DNA of 64,000 nt from Lumbricus terrestris. Lineage: Eukaryota > Annelida > Clitellata > Crassiclitellata > Lumbricidae. Shown here one piece after another: positions 10,878-23,000 of this stretch (positions are counted from its first letter, which is position 1; each line of letters opens with the position of its first letter). Location of the stretch: contig OX457046.1 of the NCBI GenBank assembly GCA_949752735.1, forward strand, positions 35,498,346 to 35,562,345, in the 5' to 3' direction. The position numbers were made by a program, and so were the translations under genes. Below the pieces are notes generated by a model. It was not told the DNA's origin. It ran no database searches and saw only the letters and a program-made list of their open reading frames with translations.

Positions 10878-11321
10878 GGGGCCGTCCATAAAGTACGTCA
10901 CGCTATTTTTGACCATTTTTTACCCCCCCTCCCCCTGTCACAAACTGTCACAAATCTCGGACCCCCCCTAAAGTACGTCACACTTTCGAACAAAAAATTA
11001 ACAAAATTAAAAAAACATAACCATTTACCTAACCCTCTCAACCCTAGGATACTATCCCTAATCCCTCTGATAGTGACGTGTGTCCCTAAATGCTTTGATA
11101 GTGACGGGAAATAAACTTTTATCCCGCCAGGCCGGGTTTTAGACACGCCTGGCCGGGCCGGGTCGGATTTTAGGTACTAAAAACAAAAAAATAATAAAGA
11201 ATTTAAAAAATAAATGTGTGACGTCACACATGGCCTGACCCCCTCCCCCCCTGTCACACTCTGTCACACTTTCTTACACCCCCTCCCCCCCTGGAGCGTG
11301 GCGTACTTTATGGACGGCCCC
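10878..11321. mobile_element. MITE-like TIR element (GGGGCCGTCCATAAAGTACG)
   Basis: The ends are near-perfect inverted repeats: GGGGCCGTCCATAAAGTACG at the left and CGTACTTTATGGACGGCCCC at the right, 444 bases in all. Subterminal CCCCCTCCCCC and TGTCACA motifs repeat on both sides. No transposase frame. Confidence 0.85.
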
Positions 11322-11709
11322 CATGCATACGGCCTAAGGTGATTCCTAAGTTTATAGCAACGTTAACTTTGTCATTTTGGGGGCTATAGATGCACTAGAA
11401 AACCATATCCATTCAGAGTACACGTAGGTGACGTAACCTACATGTATGCAGACTATCCAAAGCCCCTCATTCTATATTCACGTGTACCGTATCCTATTTT
11501 GACACCAGCGGGCGCGCGTGCATAGTGCACAGTTCACACACACGCACGCACACAAGCACGCACACATCCATACTATAAATCTGAGATATGTATGGATGTA
11601 CGTCCCAAGAAAGGCTCAGAAACCAATTCATTTCGCAACACGAAACAATTTTTTAGCTCCTCTTGCGAATTTGTGGGTCCTCAAGATCGGTAGTCCAATA
11701 GGCCTAATA

Positions 11710-11710
<1 letters not shown>

Positions 11711-11772
<62 letters not shown>
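11711..11772. repeat. (TA)n microsatellite
   Basis: About 31 uninterrupted TA units. Confidence 0.95.
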
Positions 11773-11774
<2 letters not shown>

Positions 11775-11844
11775 CACTGCTTTGTTATGTGCCCCTTGTC
11801 TTATGAAGACACGTTTCAAATTGTAGTGTACTTTATCGTTTTGG

Positions 11845-12175
11845 AGGTGTATTGTGCGTCATACGCGCGACCCGGGTTCAAGCCTCGCTCAGGGCATTAA
11901 TTTATTAAAATTTATGTTAGCTGCCATTGGCGCTTTGCTGTTGTGTTGCTTGACTCGGGTTCTGCTAAAAAATAAAGATAGCCCCTCCCACTTCTGGCTT
12001 GGCCTACCAGAAGTGATCCAGTACTTAGGCCATTAGTTAAGTTACCGAACCCACTGCTGTAAAGCCGACCTGCGTGTCGTGCTACAGTGGGCCGTATTTC
12101 GTATAACTTGTACTTGTAATCATTCTGCGGTGTGTCAGATTGAATCATTAAAAGGAATATTATTATTATTATAAG
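11845..12175 (+). repeat. tRNA-like SINE, another family, ATT tail
   Basis: A B-box-like CGGGTTCAAGCCTCG follows a degraded head; the 3' end is TGAATCATTAAAAGGAATATT then (ATT)n. The layout is like family B but the body differs. Confidence 0.5.
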
Positions 12176-12179
12176 TGGA

Positions 12180-12900
12180 GTAGCCTACGTAGTACAGTGT
12201 ATACTTACTTATTTACTGATGTTAAAATCTTGCGCTAAAAAAGCTGTAAAGTTACGTCATGGTGATTGGTATATGAGGTCGTTGATTGGTGACGTTCCGT
12301 TAATGTTGGTAAACACTCAATTAAGGCACTAAATAGTGGTTTACAGGATAAAAACGATATATTCCGAATTAAAAAAAATTAATTTCAACCGATTTTGCGA
12401 AGAAGCCGATCATGGCCGAGTGAGTTTGAGGACTTTTAAGCCCATTAATTGTCTTTCTTGGACCCAGAGTAAAATCTGTACTGATCACATCTCCATGTGG
12501 ATGAAAGGCCGACCCCCACAGTTATATTTACGCTTCTCATAGGCTACTGACATAATTATACTGGGTTATTTGACAATGTGGACCTCCTCCGGCCCTACAT
12601 GTATACAGATGGCGTTGTTTCGATCGTTGGTATACCAACTATAGTAGGCCTAGGCATATGTAGCAAAACTCCACCGCTGGCTATAGATCCCCACAGGTCT
12701 TTCACTCGAAAGAGTCGAAACTCACAACATTGCTTTTTTACCGATCCTATCCTGATTCTTCCACTTTTCCCCTACCGCACACCGTTCCAACTCTAAACAT
12801 AATCTACTATACCATAAATTATAGTCGTCTGCATGTCTAACTCCTCGTCGGACTCTCATGATCTCTTCGTCTGACTCCGGATCTTGACCCGCTGTCTATC
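12180..12900. other. No recognisable gene
   Basis: Short open frames without recognisable motifs. The missing first exon of the p97-like gene might lie here or further upstream, but I could not identify it. Confidence 0.45.
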
Positions 12901-12904
12901 GATT

Positions 12905-12990
12905 TTGTTTTGATTCAGCGCTGTGAATAGCCTGGTTCCCGCGACTCGGCCAATGTGGGCGCTGTATAAATTCCGAGATTACGATTGCGA
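12905..12990 (+). repeat. LINE 3' tail fragment
   Basis: Degraded tail ending GGGCGCTGTATAAATTCC followed by GAGATTACGATTGCGATT, like the tails at 6.3 and 60.5 kb. Confidence 0.55.
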
Positions 12991-13406
12991 TTTGCCTAAA
13001 TGCATGGCCATTAAAATTTATAGGCCTACAGTGGCCTACCTATACACAAAGTGAAGAATAATTTTCTTTTATTGCTGATTGAAGAATAAGTGCAATGCTG
13101 TTAAACCAATGACTAGAAATTTCCGGTTTTTGGTCAAATGTTTATTTGGCATTAATTTATTGATTATGAACTTTGGGTGAAGCACGTCTGAGTCGGTTCT
13201 TCAGAAAATAAAGGCGCTATAGAAAGTTTGACTGCGGCCATTGTTATAGCATCGGGCTGCTTCACACAATGGAAATGGAATTCCAGCCATTGCTATTCGA
13301 AATGCTTGTTTCAGAGGGGTCTCAGCAGGCCACTCTCTGGACAGAGGAACTCTGGATTAATTGTGCAGAATTAATTGATCATAAATGTTGGTTAATTAAT
13401 TTCCAG

Positions 13407-13482
13407 CAAAAGATCGCGATTTCTGGTTGGGCCAACCCTCCCGTCATCGTGCGAAGATTGTTGGACGGTCAACCTGTCGACG
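13407..13482 (+). CDS. p97-like exon a: start of N domain
   Basis: KRSRFLV...WTVNLST aligns without gaps to NRPNRLIV...SVVSLSQ of VCP, which decides the frame over the longer open frame that overlaps it. Acceptor TTTCCAG, donor GTCAGC. It opens in the middle of a codon and an in-frame stop lies just upstream, so an earlier exon must exist. Confidence 0.7.
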
Positions 13483-16400
13483 GTCAGCTATAGACTTGTC
13501 TACTATTTTAGTCAGTTTAGGATGTTTATTTCATAAGATCCGTCTGTCTACCAATTCACTTTAAGGCCGCGTGTGTGTGTTTGTCTGTACATGCATGCGC
13601 CTGTCTCCAGGGGCGTTGGCAGAAAAAAATTCGGTGGTTGGTTTTTGGTTTTCCATTTTGAGTGGAGTTGCAATGGAAATGATCGCCAAGCATACAGAGT
13701 TAGTTTAAAAAAACTGGGAAATTATTGGTTGGGAGAACCTGGAAAGCCACCAAATGCACCTATGTCTGTTCAGTGTCTTATAAATATGTGTGAATTTGCC
13801 TTGGAGCTGGAAGGTTGCGGGTTCCAATCCACCTCAAGCCGCCGCGTATGGACCCTAAGCAAGTCCTTCACTCACAGTTGCTCATGAACTTTGGCGTGCA
13901 ATTCCGATTCAGTGTCTGTGTTGTAGTCGGGAGCGCATCTGAGTGGAAATCGTGAAGGGGTATCTTAACAAGTGCTCATATCTATATACGTACACATTGT
14001 ATCTGGATATATATAAATGCTGGTCCATATGTCTCTGTAATTTGACTATAGCTATATGTAATCACAATTTGCAAAGTGCCACTCAGAATGATCAGTGTAG
14101 AACCTGAGCCAGTGTGTTGTCTGTGTGACTATCTGTGCGTCTTTGAGTCTTTGTGCCTGTCTGCCTTCCTGTCTGCTTAAATGTGTCTGCCTGTCTGTGT
14201 GCATCTTACTATCTGATCAAATGGATTACTATTATTATGATCCTGATGACCTAATGACGTAAAGCCTGCGTTAATCTGGTGAAAGTGCCGTGACCTTAAA
14301 GGATTGTTTTGAAATGTCTGCTGCAGGCTCGTCTAAACAACCTGGAAATAGTCAGCGGCAGCTACCTCCGGATAACTGGACACTTCCAGCATGAGGTCGT
14401 TCGTGTTGTCGTTGCAGATGACGCCACCGAAGACGATGTCTTAGGAATGGATAAGTACACCTGTCTGAACCTACGTGTGAAAATTGGGGATGTCGTTAGG
14501 TCAGTTCCATACAGTCTCGCTAAGTACTATGGTCAGATGTGGTGAGGAAAGGATTGGTCAGGTCAGGTCAGGTCATTTCGTATGAATGTAGACAACATAA
14601 TTTTAGGTATGTAAGGCTTTCTTTTTCATGTGTCTATGAATATTGGCTATGCACGCAAAAACGACATCCGTATCGGACCCCCTAATCACGGCAGTGAGCA
14701 TCGTGGGTGACGTGATTCTTTTCTTACCCTTGTTTGTCCCCATGCCAACAATTTTCAATTTTAAACTTGATTCCCTCTACAAGTCTTGTATAAACTCATG
14801 CTAGCTACAGAAAATCTATATAAATAAAGAGAAGATTCTTTGTGTGTGTGTATGTTTGACCGGGGTGCATTTTAACAGTTTTTGAGCTTTTCTCTCCAAA
14901 CCTTCACTACTGTGTCAGTGTGGGCATGGGACACTCGGTGGAGAAATTGGCGAATCTCTACCACCATCGGGGCCAGGGTGAAGGAGCAAAAACTTTAATT
15001 TTCGCTATAAATTTCCATTCCGTTGCCATAGTTTCACAGTTTTTCATCTGAAACGTTAGGGGGTGCGGTAGGTGAGTGGGATTGGAAAAATAAGTGGGGT
15101 GGGGAGTATGAGTGAAGATATGGGATGAAGTGAAGTGAGGGTGGGGAAGTAAAGAATTGGCCGGGAAAGAGGTGAATCCTAAATTTCCCGGGCAAAGCCG
15201 GGTACCGCAGCTAATGTTACATAAAATATCATTATTGCAATAATATTGCATATTACAATTACATTTTACAGTTGCGGCTATTAGAGGTTGAGATTTAAGA
15301 TAGAGGAAATCAATTCCTAACTACCAATATGGTCTTAGAAGGGCCAACTTTTAATTATACCAGTGCCATGCTCAGAAAAGTTGCTTGATTAATATTGTGT
15401 ACTTTTGCACTAGAGTCCTGTGAAATACAGACTGTCAGTGTAATCAAATCTTGAATCAAATTGGAATAAAGTTCTAATTCTAATATGATCATTGGGTATT
15501 AGTTTTATATTTGTGTTGTGTGTACTGTTACTAACCTTGCACCCAAATGGACTAAACTGGCATTCCATGTTGACTCAGTTTAAATAATTATGCTAATGGA
15601 ACTATTCTGCAATTTAAGATTGATCAGTTAAACTAGCAATTATGTTAATTATCGAAATTAAAATAGCACAAATAAATTTTTGAACATTAGAACCAATTAT
15701 ATTTCTGTTCTGGGTGGTTTCATGTTCATTAGAATTAATCATGCACTTTAACTCGTACTCACACATTTACTATTAAAGCTATTAGCTTATATAACAATGT
15801 ATGTCACGGGCTAATCACTTTTCGAATCACGATGTCATTTCGAATCGAACACTGCTGTACCATTTGTGTTTCAATCAAATTTCTACCTGACTGAAAGCCG
15901 CTGGAGGGAATAAATAAAAACACATATGTGAGAATGTTAAATAAGTGTTTGTGTGTAATGTCTGTACAGCATTGTGCAATGCACCGACATCCCGTACGCG
16001 GCCAGGGTTCGGATATCACCGTTCGCGGATACAATTCACAATGCTTCAGCGTGAGTCAGGAAATTCATCTGTTTCTTACATAACAACTTAATACTATGGT
16101 CTGACCAAAGGATTAGAACTGTCAGTGTTAGCATGAGCAGTTGTTAAAATTCTGTCGGACCCGAGATCTTGTAGATCTTACAGATCGAATTTTTAGATCA
16201 ACCGCTTGATTAACTAACTATGAACTGTGCCATCAAAGTATTTGCTTGTGTTACAATAATTATTATCATCTTTAACACACATTTTGTTTTATCTGGTGGC
16301 AATTGTTTTGATAGCCTTAGGTTTGTTGTTTGCAAAAATGTAAAGATCTACGACCTCTGGATGAGTAGAGTTTTAAAACACTGAGTGTTAGGTATCTTTG

Positions 16401-16587
16401 TAGTATTAGTATTGTTGTATTAGTGGCCTGTATAGATATTACCTGTTGGACAGAGCCTTACTATCTTCCTACTTATTTTCTGACCTGCCTACTGCACTTT
16501 AGGATGCCTACTGTTGCTTCGGATGCTGTGCAGAATTCAGTAGCAGTCAGAAAATGCATGATGTCTCTTAATTTGTCAAGGCATGCA

Positions 16588-16667
<80 letters not shown>

Positions 16668-16970
16668 AATCTAAATTTTTCACGCAGTTACGTAATTTAT
16701 ATTTCTGTATAAGTCAGTGTTTCCCCAGCATGGGTGATATGACATTTATCTGGATATGGGTTTGCTGCGATTGCAGGGTAGATTGGTTCATACCTTGAAA
16801 CGGTACTGATTATCACTAATTAATGCCATAGTGCTCTCTAGAGCTATTTTTGGAAACATACAGTAGTGCAGAAATAGTGGCAGCACAGTAGTTTAATGTC
16901 TTGCTCTGCAAGCGGTTGGAAGCGACTGTAGCACTGTGGTATATATATATATATATGTGTGTATGTAAAC

Positions 16971-17033
<63 letters not shown>

Positions 17034-20000
17034 CTACATGTCAGTAACTTGTGCACATGCCTGCGTATGCGATTCGATCTATGAACTTGTGAAAACTGTT
17101 GCAGGAACGTGCTTCAGAGTCACATCGTCCCATTCTTTTCGACAAGTTCCAGAATATTGTCTGTTGACGAGATTTTCTCGATCCGGAAGGAATCAATAAC
17201 CATAGAGTTCAAGCTGCTTTTCACTGATCCGGCCGGGCATTGCTTTGTCAACGAATCAACGAAAGTTGAATGCCGTGGTGTGATAGACAGCCGGGTACCT
17301 CACTGCACTCAATACATTCTGTATTTTGTAATTGCAGTTGAAAATTTTATGTGGCACCACTTCAAAGCAGACTAGCTATTTCTAACCTCTTGTAAACCTC
17401 AGAAATACAGATCCACATCAGAAAGCTTGTGCACATCCAATAATGCAGGCAAGTTGAATTCTAGTGACAATTCGGATTTCCCAGACAGGTTGCCAGGCGA
17501 TATATGTCCCTTAGCTGAATCAGTTATAATGAGTGCATTGAGTGACAGTTTTTGTCGACTGGAGGATCAGATGGCAAGGACTGGCCATCGACCTTTATAT
17601 GCTGAGGTCAAGAAAATGAAGTTGCTTGCTGCCTTACACGTTAGCTTCAGGAACAGTTCTTCAGACCATTGTTTAGTCTGCCATCAGTCCTCATATTGTG
17701 GTTCCACTACTCTGATACCTGATGCTGAGAAATTTCTAAGATTTACATTGCATTACATAAGTAATATAATGCCTACATATCTGATATTTGTATTATCATT
17801 GGCATTAGCATAAGGTATAAGTTGTGGGGCGCAGTGGTGTAGTGGGTATGTTCGTCGCCTTGCAGCCGAAGGGATGAAGGTTCAAATCCACCTCAAGTCG
17901 CCGTGTAAGGACCTTGGGCAAGTCCTTCACTCGCAATCGCTCAGCGCTTCGGCGTGAAACTCCGATGCAGCGTCTGCTCTGTAGTCGGGAGCGCCTCTGA
18001 GTAGTGAGCTTGAAGGGGCGCTATAACAAGTGTGCATACAAACAAACAATAGGTAATGAGATGATAAGTGATCTGGCTAGTTAGAACCCTACATAGCTCA
18101 GAAAGCATTTTCAGCTTATATTAAGACTAGAACTGTTAATGATTAATTATTTTAATAGATGACTAGTTAGGAATTTAGCCATTAATTAATTGTTGACTTG
18201 TGTTTAGATATATGCCCATTATGCAATGATAAATGCAAAAATTAACGTCATTCGTTATCTTTTGATAGTGTCATTAATGCTTATTGCCAGTTGGTTAGCA
18301 GTAATTTGTTCTTATTTATCAGTACTAGTTTTGCTTTCATTTTTCAGTCTCAATGTCTTCCATCAACCAAATTATGTAAACAAACCAGCACTGCTAGTTT
18401 CTAATGAAAACCGTGTTTTGTTGACAATAAAGATTACGAGGGCTATAATACCTGGTCAATTAAGCAGTCTTCGATTAATCGTTAAAAGCAGAGTTAATTG
18501 TTCAAATAAATTAAGGATTAAGCAATTAATTAATTATTGACTTAGAACTGCATAACTAAGATGCATGTTTTTAGATCTATTGTTACTTGGTCAGGTTCTT
18601 GACAAGCGCTATGCATGCATTCAGACATGTATGTGCTTGCAAACATAGATGCCAGTTAGCACAATAGAAGGTACTGATTACAATTTAATTGTGTTTAGGA
18701 GAAAGACGAAAAGTGCTTGTTGGATTTTGTTGGGTACAGTGACATTGGTGGGTTGGCCGTTCCTCTCGCCATACTCAGAGACTCACTGGAAATACCATTT
18801 CGCCACCCACTGATCGCAGCAAGTGACAGCATTCAGGTCAGTCCTTCCTGTTTTCAATCGTATGTAGGTAAGTAATGTAAGTAAGTAAGTAAGTAAGTAG
18901 TCTTTATTTGCATCTGACAAGCGCACATACATTACATTGCATAAAACTATTACATACATTTGAAAAACTACGATAGATGACAGCTGTCATCCATCATAGT
19001 TTTTTAAATGTTTGTAATCGTTTTATGCAATCCTAAACAGATCAATTTTGAAGTGCAAACGAATAGAAAGATAGAATTAAAAATATTGTTATACGTCAGT
19101 GCAAGGTTGTTTATTGTTGACCCAAAATTCGGTAACAAGGAAGTGGTGATGGTGGTGGTTATGCTGGTGGTGGTGCTGCTAAAGGCCGTAGCCAGTATTT
19201 GATTTCGGGGGGTGTTTACCAACTTTTTTGCCCACATTTTCTGGCGACCTTGTTTTCGCTAATCATCGAAAATTCTAAAGGAATTTTTTAGACATTACAG
19301 GATTTTTTCGTAGGATTTTTTTGCTGGAAAACCGTTCACTGCGGCGTAAAATGATCTAATTTTATGCTTTTGATCTTCTAATATCGTGATCTTCTGCAGG
19401 TTCTGGGCGGCCAATACATTGCACGCTGTAGTTCTTACATTTATGTACTAGGAAATGCATTATATTATTTTTACATTTTTCATTGGGGGGGTTCAAGCAC
19501 CCAGAACACCCCGTAGCTACGGCCTTGGTGCTGCTACTTCTACTATAGTGCTTGCTAGTAGGTGGTTTATGAAGTGCTACCGCTACTTCTAAGTACAACT
19601 ACTACTGTATATTGGTTGTAAGTGGTAGTGGTAATGGTAGTGCTCAGTAATCCTGCTGCTGTTGCAGTTTGCATACTGTTGGCAGTATGCATGAATGTCT
19701 TTAGAGTATGCATTCACTTGTGTATGTTTATATTGATGTGTATGTATGTATTTAGTATGCATGCACGTGTTTAATTGTATTTGTGTGCATGCAGGCCTCT
19801 ACGCTATTGCTCACCAAAACTGGCTAGCCAGCCAAACTTGTGTGATGTTGATACCAAGTATATATATGTGTCACCAACTGTTTTTCTTCTAACGAGAATT
19901 TATCCATCTGTGTTTTAGCTGCCAAAGGGCATCCTGTTGAAAGGCCCATCTGGTGTTGGGAAAAGGCTTCTTGTGCAGGCTGTCGCCAACGAAATGGGCG

Positions 20001-23000
20001 CGTGTCTAGTCATGGTTTGTGGCATCAACATGATCGGAATGATTTTGGACGATGCACAGACATTTCTAGGAGAAGCGTTTGAGAAGGCGCGCCGTAATCA
20101 GCCAGCAATCATCTTAATAACTGAAATTGAAGAATTTGCACAAAATGGTGGGATGGTGAGACCTTTTTTTTTTATCTCAGTCTGTCTATTTTTGTATGTG
20201 TGTCTGTCTTTCCATATATCCATTTTTTTCCTGTCCACCCATTTGTGTCTGTATGTGCGTAAGTGTGTGCCTGCTTATCGAGCTTGGCTAAGTTAGAACA
20301 AACCCGATGGTGCCAGAAAGAAACCGACAGACTGAGCAACGTACAGGCAGACAAAGACAGGAACAGACAGACCAAAGAGTAGACGCATAGAGCAACAGAC
20401 ATCCGAACATCAGACAGACGGAGTTGATGTTTGTGCGTGCTCATTGTTCAAATCCAATTTTGCTTGACTGGTTAGTTGCTGTTTAGCTTTACTTTTTTAT
20501 AACAGAGATCATTATTAGCATTTCTCTCTTCCTTCCTCCAGGCATGCGACTGGCCTCAGATATATTTTATGCCAATATTATATTTTATTTGTATGCATCA
20601 TGGGTGTAAGTGAGCAGTCCTGTTCTGCAATTGGTACTGAAATATTCAGTGTATGTAATGTCAGGAAATAAACTGGATTATAATCTATAAATCTTGGACG
20701 ACCCCCTTGTTGCATATTATGTTGCTGTAAGGTCATTTTGTTAGCAAGCTTTCTATGAGAATTGGCGCTTGGTGACATACAGCATCTCTGTTACTGATAT
20801 CATGTGCATCATACAAATGAGTGTTATTTTGGGGCACGATGATATCCACACCCCCAGTTTGTGGACTGCAGTGTATTGTTTCATATCTGACTTTAGCTAA
20901 ATAACCTTTGTAGCATGGGGGAGGGGTGGAGCTTATTTTTATGTACATATGGAGGGGTAGCAAAATGTACTGGTGTGTGCGGGGTTAGGGGGTCGAAAAT
21001 ACGATTTTTTTAGTATGTGATATATGAATGGCCCCCTAAAGAACATACTGAAGTACTTAGGGCTGAGCAGAACTTAACTTAGTGCTTACAAAACTTAAGT
21101 AGTTAGTAAGTAAACTTAGTTGCTTAAATACATATGTTATTCTTATTGTTCTGAAGCCTGGCGATCAGAACAGACAGTTAGTCGCCCAGCTACTGACGCT
21201 GATGGACAAGCTGGACAAGGCTTCACGTGTCGTTGTGGTGGCCACAACGGATAGTCCGTTTGGAGTAGATGCAGCGCTCAGCAGACGCGGTTAGTACATT
21301 GATGCAGACTCATGGTGGTGATGGTGAAGCCTGATGATGCTGCATCATTGTTGCATCATTGATGATGTTGCTGTTTGTGATTTTGAAGATGTTGTTGTTC
21401 AAGAGCAAAGATGGAGGGGCACAAATATAAGGAAGTTTTCTGTTCTGGTTCATGGACCTACTCTTTGGGCCTATTCCTTGTCCACTGACCTAACTTCCCT
21501 GCCTACTCTTTATCATTTTACAACACAGTTCAAAATGGTATTTTATTGAGTCACCGAGTTTATAGCACATGGCGAATGGTTGATAATTCATGATTCGTTT
21601 GATCTATATGCATTATGCACTGCTGCACTAACTAATTTTTCTACACCTTTGCAAAGTTTTTCTTTTGATTTATTCTCTGATGATTAATATTACTGTATGT
21701 AAAAATAGAAATGAGAAAGGGTGACCCTTCTAGCGGAACAATATTGTTCCTTTTGGATGTACTGTTACCCTTTGACACCTAAAAACTGTTGCAACAAATT
21801 GACTTGAACTTATTGTTCTGAAGCCTGGCCATCTTTGGTGATAAATAAAGCTTATGAATTGAATGAATTGAATTGAGAAGGAAATTATTGAAGAAAAGAG
21901 AAGGATGGTCATGGTGATAAAAGAGATGATAAGATGAAAATTTACGTATTAACGTATCATGTGACTGGTCTCTATCTGCGTCTCTGTTAGTGTTTTTCTA
22001 TCTCTCTGTCTCTTTCTACAACTCTCTCTCTCTCTATCTCATATTTCGTCAAGTTTCTTGCATGTGCGTTACATCTTTTCGACACACTGAGTGATATTAG
22101 ATATTATTCTGCATTTTTCAAAAGACCGATTCTCGATTACAATTAACATGGAAATGCCGAGCACTGAGGATCGCTTCGACATCTTGCAAGTCGCCTGTCG
22201 AGACATTCAATTGTCTGGTGACGTTGATCTGAAGAAGGTGCCTATTTTGTTTTCATTTTCAGTAATCACTCAGTCAAATAATTAATCAGGTCAATCAGTA
22301 TGGCCTAACTGCCATCTATCCATCTAAACTCTTTTGTCATCAATCATTCATTCGTTTGTCAATTCATTCATCCATTGATTCGAACCTGTAAGGCGAGACA
22401 TAACGTGCCAGCAATTCATTCAAGATTCTTACAACTTGGAGTGTAGAGTATCTCCCCAAAGCTACAATGAACCAAAGTGTATGAATTCTATCCAATCAAA
22501 TAACAGAGAAGGATCCAATGGGAAGAAGCAAAATGTTTGTATGTTATAGCGCTCGCTACTCAGAGGCGCTCCCGACTACAGCATGGACACTGCATCGGAA
22601 TTTCACACCGAAGCGTTGAGAAATTGTGAGTGAAGGACTTGCCCAATGTCCCTACGCGGCGACTTGAGGTGGATTCGAACCTGCAACCGTTCGGCTGCAA
22701 GGCGACGAACATACCCACTACACCGCTGCACCCCACGAAATGGCCACCCTCTTCTACTAATACCCTGACAGAATGGGTATCATAACGAACCTGTTGCATA
22801 CAAACTATCTGGATCCCAGCTGAGGTACATTTAGTACTGGCAGGATTTTTTGCATTATGGTTCTATTGTAGGTTGCTGGGGCGACATCTGGGTTCGTCGG
22901 CCGAGATATCATTGTTCTCTGCAGAAAGGCGAAGCAGCTGCAGATCTCTGAAGGCATGGTTCTTTTCGATTTAACGAATGACCAAATACGCAGAGAGTTT

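Noticed and set aside
13269..13493. 74-codon frame overlapping the first p97-like exon
   Set aside because: The alternative frame (KRSRFLV...TVNLST) aligns without gaps to VCP and splices in phase; this one does not.
16423..17056. Frames rich in His/Thr, Val/Cys or Ile/Tyr
   Set aside because: Products of the (CA)n and (TA)n microsatellites.
17427..17813. 128-codon frame
   Set aside because: Covers a family C repeat fragment inside an intron; no motif, and the exons on either side splice directly.
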